From assembly GCA_949752795.1 (NCBI GenBank), contig OX457075.1:8724701-8788700 (forward strand): a stretch of DNA of 64,000 bases, read 5' to 3'. Shown piece by piece: positions 11,090-21,786 of this stretch (position 1 is the stretch's first letter; every line of letters starts with the position of its first letter). The position numbers and the translations under genes were made by a program. This DNA is from Hyperoodon ampullatus. Lineage: Eukaryota > Chordata > Mammalia > Artiodactyla > Ziphiidae. Under the pieces are notes generated by a model. The model was given only the letters and a program-made list of their open reading frames with translations. It was not told the DNA's origin and did not search any database.

Positions 11090-11305
11090 GTTTAAAAAAA
11101 TGAAATAATGTATAGTTCTTGGCACTGTAATGTATAATTTCTAGCATAGTTCCTGATGCAGAGAAAATGTTAAAAAATGATTCACTATTTTAACTAACTC
11201 TGCATTTTGACATTTTGGGAGCTATTTAAGTTTGGCAGTGATCAGTGTCTTTTCATTGTATGAGGTCTGGATTTGAAAGACCAATTCAGCATTTATTGGG
11301 AAAAG
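11090..11305 (+). repeat. Diverged direct duplication, copy B
   Basis: Counterpart of 7335-7560. It keeps 'tagcatagttcctgatgcagagaaaatg' (degraded MIR 3' end), then 'tctgcattttgaca' at about 11201-11214, 'gtgatcagtgtcttttcattgtatgagg' and 'attcagcattta'. The copies lie about 3.75 kb apart in direct orientation. Confidence 0.65.
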
Positions 11306-11629
11306 GAGAGGACACCAAACCCCATCATACACAGTTCCAGTGACTAATAGGAGTTCTCGCACCTGGATGTACAGCAAAATCTCCATCTTAGCACATGCAA
11401 CACAGAATGATTTTACTCCTTCCCAAACCTGGTCCTCCTCGCCTGAATTGGTCACTGTCATTACCCAAAGTAGAAGTCATCTTAACCCATACCCGGTCTC
11501 CATCATTCACAATTCTAGTCAGCCACCAACTCCTTCCTATGTCCAAAAGACAGTTCAAATCTTATCTCTGCCACTATCATTGCCTTAACGCTGCCCTCTA
11601 AAAGTAGCTGACACTGACTGCTCAGCACA

Positions 11630-11835
11630 GATTCAATAGTCCACAAATGCTGGTTTTGTGCTAAGTGTTCCATGTTCATGATTTAACCTTCACATACAAG
11701 CTATTAAGTGTGCATCATCACCCCATTTTACAAATGAGTAGACTGAGGCTAAGGGAGCTAGTGAGGCCCAGGATCACCCAGTTAGGAGGTGGTAAACCAC
11801 AGCTTAAGCCTAGACCTGCCCTGCCAGATTTCATT
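11630..11835 (-). repeat. MIR SINE remnant
   Basis: It reads as MIR on the minus strand: 'catcaccccattttacaaatgagtagactgaggctaaggga', then 'ggatcacccagttaggagg', with 'ctattaagtg' and 'gctaagtgttcca' to the left. An 85-residue plus frame across it is chance. Confidence 0.8.
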
Positions 11836-11924
11836 GCTTGCCTTCTTAATTTCTACATTCTGCATCCTCTACTGCATTGTACCTCCTGTTTTTCTCTCTC
11901 TCTTCCCACCTCGTTCGCCTGATG

Positions 11925-12294
11925 AATGCCTATGTGTTCTTTTTTTTTTTTTAATTTTATTTAAGTTTTAAAAACTTTCTATACAATTTTTAAAGGTTAC
12001 TTTCCATTTACAGTTATTATAAAATACTAGCTATATTCCCCGTATTGTACCAGACATCCTTGAACCTGTCTGACACCCAGTAGTTTGTGCCTACCACCCC
12101 CCAACCCCTATATTGCCCCTCCCCCCCTTCCGTCTCCCAACTGGTAACCACTGGTTTGTTCTCTATATCTGTGGGTCTGCTTTTTTGTTATATTCACTAG
12201 TTTCTTGTATTTTTTAGATGCCACATATAAGTGATGTCATACAGTATTTGTCTTTCTCTGATTTATTTCACTTAGCATAATGCCTATGTGTCCT
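11925..12294 (-). mobile_element. 5'-truncated L1 tail with target-site duplication
   Basis: The insert is about 11941-12278: a T-run (poly(A) on the minus strand), then antisense L1 3' UTR ending at 'atttatttcacttagcata'. Duplications aatgcctatgtgttct (11925-11940) and aatgcctatgtgtcct (12279-12294) differ at one base. No coding sequence survives. Confidence 0.88.
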
Positions 12295-12894
12295 TTAAGA
12301 GTGAAATAAAATAGTCACTACATATGAGACTCTTTCCTTGCCATGTTCTTTTTGCCCCCTGCCATGGGAGCTTTCTCTGTTTTCTCTCAGAACTTCCTAC
12401 CTACATATGGTAAAATACTTACTATACATTATTCTAATGTTGCTGGGATGATATTTCAGAATACTATCCATGTTGCTTTTATCATTTTCCATTATGTTTC
12501 TTGTTCTTTCTACTTTCAGTCAGCGAGGGCAGCCTTCATTTAGTGTCTTGGGGATGGGATGACAAACAGAACACATAGAAAGAAAGGAATCAATGTCTGG
12601 CTTTTGATTTTCAGAAACTCATCCCTCTAGAGGAAAAGGCAGAGGACTTGGAAAAGAGAGTTGGGAAACCATCCGAGGAGCAAGAGCTGAGTTCTCCTTT
12701 CCTCAACTAGGTAAATAAATAGTCTCTGGATAGAGGTAAGAAAGGACTTTGGAGAGGATGATAGATTGACTCATGAATTCTGGATGAGAGAGGACAGAGG
12801 TAGCTCTCTTCCCCACACCGGGTAGACCCCTGAGAGTGGATTGTAGAATCCCCACTATGTTTAGGAACTCAGAGAGCGAGTGAACTTTATTCAG
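12295..12894. other. Unique sequence
   Basis: No gene or repeat recognised. Confidence 0.4.
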
Positions 12895-12985
12895 CCTATT
12901 CCATCTATTGAGTGCCTATCGTGTGCCAGGCACTATTCTAGGTACTGTGTATATGGCAATAAACAAAGGAGGAAAAATCCTGCTC
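12895..12985 (-). repeat. L2 3'-end fragment
   Basis: Reverse complement of the L2 3' end: 'attgagtgcctatcgtgtgccaggcactattctaggtactgtg...ggcaataaac'. The open frame at 12880-13233 begins in this fragment and is not supported as a gene. Confidence 0.8.
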
Positions 12986-13549
12986 TTAGTTTAAGGAGCC
13001 TTAAAAACTTCACTGGGTGTTCCTGTGTTCTGGCTTTGTACAGGAACAGCAGAATGACCCCAGTGAGGGTCATAGAAGTAGCTGAAAATGTTCTGGACCT
13101 TAACAAACCTTGCACCTGGAACAGCAATGAGCTCTACAGACAAATAGTTGAGGACCAGACCAAGAAAGGACATCTCAGGAGATGGCAGGTGCCTAGAAAA
13201 AGGCCCTCAGAGGGGATGGACAACGCAGCATAGCACAGCATATATGAACCACTCCACCCCCGTTTTCTGCTCCCTCACCCCAAACAACCAGATTGTGAGA
13301 AACCCTAGGTCAACTGAAATCAAGCTTCTCCCATGTTGGTGGAATGGGAGCCCGAATGAGTTTAACTGAGTTATAGAAAAGTGAAGAAAAGTTGTGTTTT
13401 CTGACCTCCTGAATTAGCAGCCTGAGATTTTTAACTGCTGAACATGTTTTTTCTTTTTTCTTTACCACAAGACTGTGGGGTCTCTGAGAGCACTTGATTA
13501 ACTGATCAGGGGAAGCTATGATTGGTAGATGTTTGAATGATTGTACACA
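12986..13549. other. Unique sequence, possibly degraded L2 at left
   Basis: No gene recognised. The first part could be an unrecognisable continuation of the L2 fragment. Confidence 0.35.
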
Positions 13550-13665
13550 CATTCATTCATTCATTGTTCACATTTATTGAGTCTAATTTTTGAGCACTGG
13601 GACAGGAGCTGGGTATACAGCAGAGAAAGACAAGATTCTACCACTCAAGGAAACAAAACCTCAGC
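13550..13665 (-). repeat. L2 3'-end fragment
   Basis: Starts with 'cattcattcattcattgttcacatttattgag' and continues with 'gagcactgggacaggagctgggtatacagcagagaaagaca', the usual L2 tail on the minus strand. Confidence 0.75.
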
Positions 13666-13668
13666 CAT

Positions 13669-14434
13669 GGGCTATGATTTTTTTCCCCGTTGAATCTTTT
13701 TTTTCTTAAATTATAGTTGATTTATAATGTTGTGATAGTTAATAGTTTCCAGGTATACATCAAAGTGATTCAGTTATATATATATACGTTTTCAGATTCT
13801 TTTCCATAATAGATTATTATAAGATATTAAATATAGCTCCCTGTGCTATAAGTAGGACCTTGTTGTTTAATCTATTGATATTTTATATACAGCAGTCTGT
13901 ATTTACTAATCCCAAACTCCTAATTTATCCCTCCCACCCTTTCCCCTTTGGTAACCATAAGCTTGTTTTCTATGTCTGTGAGTCTGTTTCTGTTTTGTAA
14001 ATAAGTTCATTTGTATCATTTTTTTAGATTCCTCATATAAGTAATATCATAATGATATTTGTCTTCCTGTTTGACTTACTTCACTTAGTATGATCATCTC
14101 TAGGTCCATCCGTGTTGCTGCAAATGGCATTATTTCATTCTTTTTTATGGTTGAGTAATATTCCATTGTATATATATACCACGTCTTCTTTATCCATTCA
14201 TCTGTCGATGGACATTTAGGTTGCTTCAATGTCCTGGCTATTGTAAATAGTGCTGCTATGAATATGGGGGTGCAGGTATCTTTTCAAATTAGAGTTTTCT
14301 CCAGATATATGCCCAGGAGTGGGATTGCTGGATCATATGGTAGTTCTATTTTTAGTTTTTTTAAGGAACCTCCATACTGTTCTCCATAGTGGCTGCACCA
14401 CTATACATTCTCACCAATAGTGTAGGCTATGTTT
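13669..14434 (-). mobile_element. 5'-truncated L1, 3' UTR and end of ORF2
   Basis: Antisense L1 from a T-rich start near 13681 to about 14423. It holds the 3' UTR, then the ORF2 C-terminal wording 'attccattgtatatatatac', 'ccattcatctgtcgatggac' and 'cccaggagtgggattgctgg'. A minus-strand frame of 60 residues (14047-14229) is the ORF2 C-terminal remnant. Possible imperfect duplications are ggctatgattt (13670-13680) and ggctatgtttt (14424-14434). Confidence 0.88.
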
Positions 14435-15230
14435 TAAACAGGAAGCCTTGTCAGGCAGGATGCACAGAAGAAGGAAGATGATTGTCACCCTCCCTTTTTC
14501 AGAGGGTAATCATTTTCTTGATTGATTTTTGGTTTTTGTGTTTGTTCATATATTTCTAAGCTACAAAATCTCTGAAAGCTCTAAAATTTTCTATCGACAC
14601 TTTCCAACCACTCCTCACCCCCACACCACCACACCTTCTCTTAGGTGTCACATTTTCTGGGCTTTATTGTTTTTTTTTTTTTTTTTGAAGTAATGCTGGT
14701 ATATTTATGCCAACAGGTCCTCAATTAGAAAGTCTTAAACCGCAAAGACTTGGAAAAGAGGAGAGTCCTTAGCAGCTGCACCTAGACATTAAGTGGGTAT
14801 AAATAACTTAAGGAACACCCCACTGCTTCTAAAAGGCTGCTAATCTTTAAAGTTGATTGTGAAAGAGAAACATTGCTGTCCTAGGAATCAGGTCCTTTCA
14901 GCTCAGACATGCAGCTGTTTCTTAAAAAGGCACTTCATAATACATTTTCAAAATTAAAAAAAATTAAAAATACATTTTTAAGAGTCAAAATACTTGTTTT
15001 AAAGAGTTTGATTTTTAATATCGCTTTCTCTGTGAGGAGCTCAAACAAGGTAAAGTAAACATGAGCACACAGAGCCAACTAGTGAGGAAGACAGATCCTT
15101 AGAGTATTTAATGAAAGCAAAGCTTAAAAAAACAATCTCCGAAGACCTTTCCTTCTCACTCCTGCCATGCTAGGGAAGATACCTGTCACCTCGCACCAGA
15201 TGCTGGAACACCTCAACTGCTTTCTGTGTC
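14435..15230. other. Unique sequence with poly-T
   Basis: No gene recognised. A T17 run lies at 14670-14686 without a recognisable SINE beside it. Confidence 0.4.
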
Positions 15231-15407
15231 TTTAATCCAAGACCCCTTTGAACCTGCTTTATCTTTTCCATGTTCCCAGACTGATCTTCTTACATTACTT
15301 CATAAATGTTACATCTCTGCTTTCCTTCAGCTGCTGCCCTTTGGAAACATCATTAGTGTCCTCTCCCTGTCAGTGCCTATCTTTATAGGTCCATCTGTTT
15401 CAAGCAG

Positions 15408-15485
15408 GGCGACCATACAAATCGGTTGGCCCTGCACTGTTCCGGTTTAAGCCCGTTTTCCTCTTTTCCTCTCAAAGCTGTCTTA
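15408..15485. repeat. Possible old DNA-transposon fragment
   Basis: 'gggcgaccatacaaatcggt' followed by 'tgcactgttccggtttaagc' and 'ctctcaaagctgtctta' resembles a common mammalian DNA-transposon end (gaccatacatcctggtttgcc type). The fragment is short and the family assignment is not safe. Confidence 0.3.
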
Positions 15486-15539
15486 GTGCGGAGAATAACC
15501 TCTACTCCATTGATTATTCCTCCATATTCCAGTGTGGCC

Positions 15540-15790
15540 CATGCCATCGAGATCTCACCCATGCCAACCCTTCTCTCATTCTTCCATTTCCCTATGTTGC
15601 TCAGGTTGTGTCATGGAAAGTGCATACTTGTTTCTTTAGCCATTCTTCAAGATTCAGCTCGCATTTCTCCTCCTCCAAAAGGACTTCATCAGCACTTGGG
15701 GCCACACTGTGCCCTTCTGTCTATGAATCTTTATCACCTCTCAGTACCATTTTGACACTTCATCATTTACTACTTTACATTCTTAATTAG
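15540..15790 (+). repeat. Probable L2 fragment
   Basis: Diverged L2-like order: 'ttcaagattcagctcgcatttctcctcctccaaaagg', 'cacactgtgcccttctgtc', 'taccattttgacacttcatc'. Overlapping frames of 60-109 residues have no domain. Confidence 0.5.
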
Positions 15791-15844
15791 CAAGAGTGAA
15801 GAAAGAAGGAAATCTTTCATGGTATACGTTTTCTAGGATAATTC

Positions 15845-16223
15845 AAATATTATTTTCTTCCAACATTTTATTTTGAAAAATTTCATGCCCCAATGAACTG
15901 TATAATAAAAATATGTATATGCTTCACCTGGAATCGCTAATTGTTAGTATTTTGCCACATTTGATTTCTCTCTCTCATTCTCTCACTGTCTCTATCTCTA
16001 TCTCTGTGTGTGTCTATTTTTTTCACAGACCCACTTTAAGAAAGGCTGCAAACCTCATGATCATTTACACTTAAGGTCTCCAGCATGTACATCCCAGAAT
16101 AAAGCCATTTCCCAACATAACCACAATACTAACACAACTAATAAAATTAACAATCATTCCATAATCTCAATAAAATGTAGATATTCAGTTTTACCCAACT
16201 GTGCCTAGAATGACCTATATAGG
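15845..16223 (-). mobile_element. Old L1 3' region, first part
   Basis: Antisense 3' part of an old mammalian L1: 'tattttgccacatttgattt', a CT-rich stretch at about 15966-16005, 'aaggctgcaaacctcatgatc', 'ccagttttacccaactgtgcc'-like ending. It is interrupted at about 16224 by an MLT1 LTR and resumes at 16634. Confidence 0.75.
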
Positions 16224-16633
16224 TATACTTGTTTCCTGTTACTTCTGTAACAAATTACCACAAGCTTAAGTGTCCTAAAAACACAAGTTTACTGTCTTAT
16301 TGTCTGGAGGTCAGAAATCCAAAATGGATCTCACTCTGTTAAAATTAAGAAGTCAGCATTGTGTTCCTTTCTGGAGACTCTAGGGGAGCCTCCACTTTCT
16401 AAATCTTTTTCAGCTTCTAGAGGTGCCCACATTCCTCGGTCTTCAAAGAAAGCAATGGCCTTTCTTACATCACATCACTTGGACCCTAACTTCTCTGCTT
16501 TCTTCTTCACATTTAAAGGACCTAGGGATGAGGTAGACACCTTAATTCCCGCTTCCTTGTAGTATAACATATTCACAGGTTCTGGGGATTAGGGCATGGA
16601 CCTCTTTGAGGGGTCCTTATTCTAGCCAGCACA
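16224..16633 (-). mobile_element. MLT1-type MaLR solo LTR
   Basis: The reverse complement carries the MLT1 hallmarks. On the plus strand it reads 'tgtttcctgttacttctgta', 'acaaattaccacaagcttaa', 'ttattgtctggaggtcagaaa', 'cttctagaggtgcccacattcc', 'catattcacaggttctgggg' and 'ccttattctagccagcaca'. It sits inside the old L1, so it is younger than that L1. No internal retroviral-like sequence is present. Confidence 0.85.
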
Positions 16634-17220
16634 ATGAGTTTCATCCCCCAATCTGACTTCCAATAAAGTTTTACATATTAACTTGATTAATTTGATTTGA
16701 CTAATTTTACTTTTTAAAAATCTAGAACAGTCCCTCACCACCCCCCCACCTTCAACAAACACACTTCTTAGAGAGTTTTATGAAGAGACCAGACCAGCTG
16801 TCTTGTAAGGTAGCTCATTATTCTGCCCATGTGTGATCGTTTTTTAATCATTAGATTCAGGTTAGAAATGTTTGATAAGAAAACATCATCTGTTATGGTT
16901 TGTACGTTTTATTTCATCATGTCACCACTATTAGTAATGCTAAGCTTGACTGCTTGGTTCCAGTGGACTGCCATCACTCTACCATGAAGGCATGGTTTTC
17001 CTTGAATTAGTAAATGATTTGGAGAGTGACACCTTGAGATTGTATAAATATGTGTTTTCTCCACAGTACTGTGCATAATGGTTGTAACTTCTATTAATGA
17101 TTCTTCCATGAAGGAATTTATTATGCTGGGAGTTTAAAAATGGTGATTTCCTAATTCTATCACTCCTTCTGCCATGATTATGTGGCCTTCTTCTACAAAG
17201 GAGAACATGTACTTGTCTTT
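16634..17220 (-). mobile_element. Old L1 3' region, second part
   Basis: Continuation of 15845-16223: 'atctagaacagtccctcacc', 'gaagagaccagaccagctgt', 'cattagattcaggttagaaa', then 'gattcttccatgaaggaatt' and 'ggtgatttcctaattctatcactccttct'. Its order is collinear with the first part once the MLT1 is removed. Confidence 0.75.
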
Positions 17221-18784
17221 TTTCTTTTCAAATTATTATGTTCTTAAGTATTTGATGATGATGATGATGATGAATGTGTTATAATCCATTATTGGTAGTG
17301 TGAGTTTTTTTTATTCTCAAGTTATTCCCTACATAATCAGTGTGAGCCCCTTCAGGCTAGCTCCTGTGTTCCCTTGACACAACTCAACATGCTTTGGATA
17401 CCTCCTTGCTTTCTGGAACAACAGGAAGATATCCAGAGCTTCTCTTGAAATTTTGCGTGGAATCAGTTATTTCTCCAAGAAGTCCTGGACTATTTTAGAT
17501 GAAATTGGCATTTGGAAACTGAGACCTGATCACTAGAGATACTCATTGCTACTCTGCCCTGGCAGTCACTCAAATACTCTTAATTCTCCTGCTGCTGCTG
17601 CTCAGTTCTAGTCTGGAACCTAACTGATGAATGAATGAATGAACAACTGACAGTAAGCTAGGGCACACCAACATGCTTTGAAGATGTCAATTACCATTCA
17701 AATAGTAGGTGTTTTCACAAAGATTTTAAAATTTAAGGTCTTGTGCACAAATTTAATGAAGTGAGGGAGAGGAAGAAGAAAGAAAAAACCAGTCAAAATT
17801 ATTGAAGGGAGAGAGAAGAGGAGAGAGCAAATATTTCGATAGCTTTATAAGGCCAAAGATATTGTTTTGGCTATGGATTCCAAGTCTGGCTGTGAAAGAA
17901 TTGGAATTATTCCTATAGATGCATTCTGCCTTAACTTTTTCACAAAACACCTGAGCCCTTTGCCAGTTGAACTGTCTGAGAGGGTGATAATAAGGAAGGA
18001 CAGAGGGAAGCAGTACAGCATCCTGATACTGTGATGGGGTGGGCCCTCAGGCTTAGGCAATAAGAAGGCCACCAGAAAGAGCCTGACGGAACATGCACAT
18101 AAGAGACCTACATCATTGTGATGTTTCCTTACATTTCACATTTTGAGCTGATATTTTCTATCTTGCCCATTTCCGAGCAATTACTCCTTGGTAGCAATAG
18201 CACCCTGAAACAAAGTGAGACATGTTAAACTTCCCATGAAAATTACTACTGCTTTGTTTCTTAATACATGAAGGTGCTACTTACTGGAAACTATTGTCAT
18301 TAGGGGAAGTTCCAAGCTGAGACTCAATTTATAGAAAATGGAAGAAAGTGTCCAGTGAACTGAGATTTATTAGGTATACTGCCCTGTACTATAGACATCA
18401 GTTTTCTCTCTTTTCTTAAATGTAATTGCAAGGGAATGTTTTTATAATTTATTTTTAAAGAGAACTTATTCCTACCAATGTTGACAAAAATGAAATAGAG
18501 CTACCAAACGAAAAACCAAAGTATTTAGATGGCTCTGGTTTAAATAAATGGATTTATGCTCATTATAGCACCCTAAATACCAGAAGGAGCATTTCAATTA
18601 AGTAAAATTAAACTTTATGAAAGAAATTTGGACTGCAGCTGAGGCAAAATAGAGAATCTATTGGTATAACATATTTCTCAGAAAAACATCAAGTTTGGGG
18701 AAAGAGCACCACAGAAGGTCCATTTAACACCCTGCTGACTTTCCAGAGCCAGGGGAATTCATAGATCTATTAAGTAAAGAGCTT
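17221..18784. other. Unique sequence with small simple repeats
   Basis: A (GAT)n run at 17254-17272, a CTG run at 17589-17602 and a (GAAT)n run at 17629-17643. No gene recognised. Minus-strand frames at 17753-18072 have no motif. Confidence 0.45.
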
Positions 18785-18900
18785 TCAAATGACAGGACCT
18801 ATGCTTTATTTATATTTGTATTTCATTTTCCTTTACAAAGGTTGGTACCCAGAAGACACTCAATATTTTTGAATGAATAAATGAACGAATAAATGTATTA
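18785..18900 (+). repeat. L2 3' end
   Basis: Ends in 'ttggtacccagaagacactcaatatttttgaatgaataaatgaacgaataaatg', the usual L2 tail with its terminal GAATGAAT-type repeats. Confidence 0.65.
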
Positions 18901-19633
18901 AAATAAGGCATTGATAATATAAAAATAATTTTCCAAATTCAACTAATTACATTAGAATCCGTATTGCACATTAGCTGTAATAGAAAACCATTTTTAATTG
19001 TTCAGGCTTTTATCTTCCTTTTAAAGCAGAACAAAGCATGTCTTCATTTCAATAATTAATTTCACGAATATAATAACTCAGCTGCTTCAGTGAGTTTGAT
19101 GACACAGGAACAACCCAGCTTTGACTTTGTGGAGTGGAAAAGTACACAACTTTTCATTGAAAAGAAACTTCAAATACATTGACTGTAGCCCTGAGAGGAA
19201 AGAAAACCTTTCTAATAGAAAATGCAGAAAACAGTGTGTTTAAGTATTGAATAACTGGGTACTTTGTTTTGATGGTTAAATCTATACCTAAGCTGTGTGA
19301 ACATATGGCAGCCTCTTAACTCAAAGTTCCTCAGGATAGCTAAACAAATAGGATGAACCTGAATTAAACAGCAGTCTCTAGAAATTAAGCCTTAATTAAT
19401 GAAAGGATTCAGTAAGCGAAGCATTTCATGGATGCTTCAGTGCCATCTTCAGGAGCTATCTCCACGTACATAGGAACCTGAGACATGGGTGGTCATCTTC
19501 AATTAAGAACAACCTCTCATTCTGAGGCTGCACTTACCTGTTGCAAAAACAGCTATCGGGTGCAATGAACTTGAGCTCTGAACAGGTCAGTCGGGGCCAC
19601 ACCTGTTACAACAAGGACCTGGGCACGTGTTAC
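18901..19633. other. Unique A/T-rich sequence
   Basis: No gene or named repeat seen. Confidence 0.4.
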
Positions 19634-19879
19634 ACGTGTACATTATTATTATTATTATTTTTTTTTTTTTTTGCGGTATGCGGGCCTCTCACTGTTGTGG
19701 CCTCTCCCGTTGCGGAGCACAGGCTCCGGACACGCAGGCTCAGCGGCCATGGCTCACGGGCCCAGCCGCTCCGCGGCATGTGGGATCTTCCCGGACCGGG
19801 GCACGAACCCGTGTCCCCTGCATCGGCAGGCGGACTCTCAACCACTGCGCCACCAGGGAAGCCCACGTGTACATTATTA
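19634..19879 (-). mobile_element. CHR-2 SINE with perfect target-site duplication
   Basis: The SINE body is about 19649-19864 in antisense, with an ATT-varied and T-rich tail at 19649-19672. A perfect 15-bp duplication, acgtgtacattatta, lies at 19634-19648 and 19865-19879. Reading frames of 69-120 residues on both strands here are SINE translations. Confidence 0.95.
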
Positions 19880-20624
19880 ATGACTGGGTTCTGCTTAGTC
19901 TGAAAGGTCAGAGTTAGCTGGAGCTGCCTCATATGTGTGCATGTGTGCCTGTGTGTGGCTATGAATAAGAGGAATTAAGTACACAGAGCGAGAGGCATTG
20001 AGAGAATGACAGGAGGATTTGGCTCCTCCAACCTGGCAGGGAGATGTCGGTGATTGTAGAGAGCTGTGGATGAGGTTTTCCCTTCTTCCCTCCAATAGGT
20101 AGAGCGTGTTGTTGATTGGCTGCAATGCCAAAGGTTTTCACATTCTATTGGTCACTGTGTTTGCATCGTACAGTTAATCACGCACGATTTATTCATCAAG
20201 ATAATGAGCACTCCTATCTAGGGGCAAAGCAAGCTATACTCAGCTGATTGGTACCAGTCCTTCATATCTGTCACGAGAGCTGGGCAGGAGGTGGGCTCAG
20301 AACATCTTCTAAATAAAAAACCTGAAGATGGCAACGTGGGCCACATTAGTCTTTCTAAACATGACCGGCCTTTTCAATTTCCGTTTCTTACAAATGGCAA
20401 AGAATATGCCAAAGACAAGCTGACTGATGTGTCTCCGAGCACTCCAGATACTGTTTGCTGCTTTTGAGAGAGCAGTCGGCATATCTGGCAAGCACGGGTG
20501 TCAGGTTTAACTCAACGAAGGGTGAGTGTTTTTGTTTACTAGGAGGCCTGAAGCAGAGCCAGCAAGAGCTGTGATTAAATTTAAAACATTTTTAAGCAAA
20601 AAGAAGCAGCATTTGTCTTGTGGA
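19880..20624. other. Unique sequence, CpG-retaining; candidate conserved non-coding DNA
   Basis: No repeat family. From about 20150 to 20530 the sequence keeps CpGs (atcgta, cacgcacg, ctcaacgaagg) and shows no repeat decay. A good splice-donor-like aagggtgagt occurs at 20517-20526. Reading frames are short (about 60 residues) and carry no domain, so I do not call an exon. Confidence 0.4.
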
Positions 20625-20682
20625 GGAATGCATTATCGATTCATCCCTGATTGGGAATGCATTATCGATTCATCCCTGATTG
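20625..20682 (+). repeat. Perfect 29-bp tandem duplication
   Basis: Two identical head-to-tail copies of a 29-bp unit beginning ggaatgcattatcgattcat, at 20625-20653 and 20654-20682. The absence of any difference suggests a recent event. Confidence 0.95.
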
Positions 20683-21119
20683 GGATGGAGAGGGCATGTA
20701 GGGAATCATAAACTGTAATCTGTTCATACCTTCATTTCTAAACATGCTAGAATCATGAGAAGGCTTTGCAATTCTGTTCTCTGGATTTTTCCCTCTGTGA
20801 GGGAACCCAACCCTGGACGTTAGAGATACAAAGACAATTACAAAAATCTGCAAAATCTCCAGTCCAATTGCCTTGTACTTGTGGCTCAGTTGGTTTCAAA
20901 AGCTCACTCTTCCTTTCTGGCCTTGTGACCTAGGTGGATTCAGCCAGGCTGGATAGTCGGATGCCTTCATATATGCTGGAATTTACCCAGGATCCATATT
21001 CATTCCATCTTTAGAAGAACCATGCCTACACTCCTAATTCCATTTTGATTTCACATTGTTCTCATGAACATAATGTCACATACAAAGGTGGGCGCCTGGT
21101 TATTCATGTGGTATGAATA
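20683..21119. other. Unique sequence
   Basis: No gene or repeat recognised. Confidence 0.4.
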
Positions 21120-21241
21120 GTTCCTTCTCATCCTTCAGGTCTCAGCTTAAGTCATCCCTGCCTCTTCTGTAACCTTTTATTGTAGTTTATTTGTTTACTT
21201 TTCTATGGTCTATATCCACAACTATAAGGTCAGTGCCATAA
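21120..21241 (+). repeat. Probable L2 fragment
   Basis: 'cttctcatccttcaggtctcagcttaagtcatccctgcctcttctg' followed by 'ccacaactataaggtcagtgcc' matches the L2 3' region. It is cut off on the right by the MLT1 LTR. Confidence 0.55.
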
Positions 21242-21786
21242 GGTAAAGTGGTGAGAAGCCTACAGGATGGCTCTCAATAATCCCTGCCTCCTGGTATTCA
21301 CAGAAATACCTGTGTAGTTCCTTCCACATTGCACCAGGGCTGGTCTCTGAGGCCAATAGAACAAAGAAGTGATGGCATATGCCATGTCACTTCTAATACT
21401 GTGTCATGAAAGACTGGCTTCTGACTTGGCCTTACCCTCCTCTTCCCTCCTAACCCCTCTCCCTCTGCTTTTCTCACCACTTGCACTTGGGAAGCCAGCT
21501 GCCCTGTACTGGGCAGCCCTGTGGAGAGGTCCCCGTGGCAAAGAACTGAAGCCATCTGCCACCAGCCATGTGAGTGAGCTGGAGGCCGATTCTTCAGTCC
21601 CTCCAGGTGACTGCAACCCCGGCCAACAACTTGACTGTAGCCTCATGAGAGGCCCTGAATCAAAATGACTCAGATAAACTGCTCCTAGGTTTCCTACTCT
21701 TAGAATTGTATGAGATAATAAATATTTGTTTTATATTGCTAAGTGTTGGAGTAATATGATACACAATAGAAAATTAATACAGGTAA
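21242..21786 (+). mobile_element. MLT1-type MaLR solo LTR
   Basis: The LTR spans about 21247-21781: 'aatccctgcctcctggtattcac', 'gaccaatagaa'-like text, 'aagccagctgccctgtactg', 'gactgcaaccccggccaacaacttgac', 'catgagaggccctga', 'gagataataaatatttgttt', and the 3' end 'gaaaattaataca'. A 5-bp duplication, ggtaa, flanks it at 21242-21246 and 21782-21786. Frames of 80-99 residues are within the LTR and not genes. Confidence 0.8.

Noticed and set aside
12880..13233. 117-residue plus frame
   Set aside because: It starts inside an L2 fragment and shows no protein family.
20517..20526. Splice-donor-like aagggtgagt
   Set aside because: A single site without an acceptor or coding sequence is not evidence of an exon. 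It is kept only as a note in the candidate conserved element.
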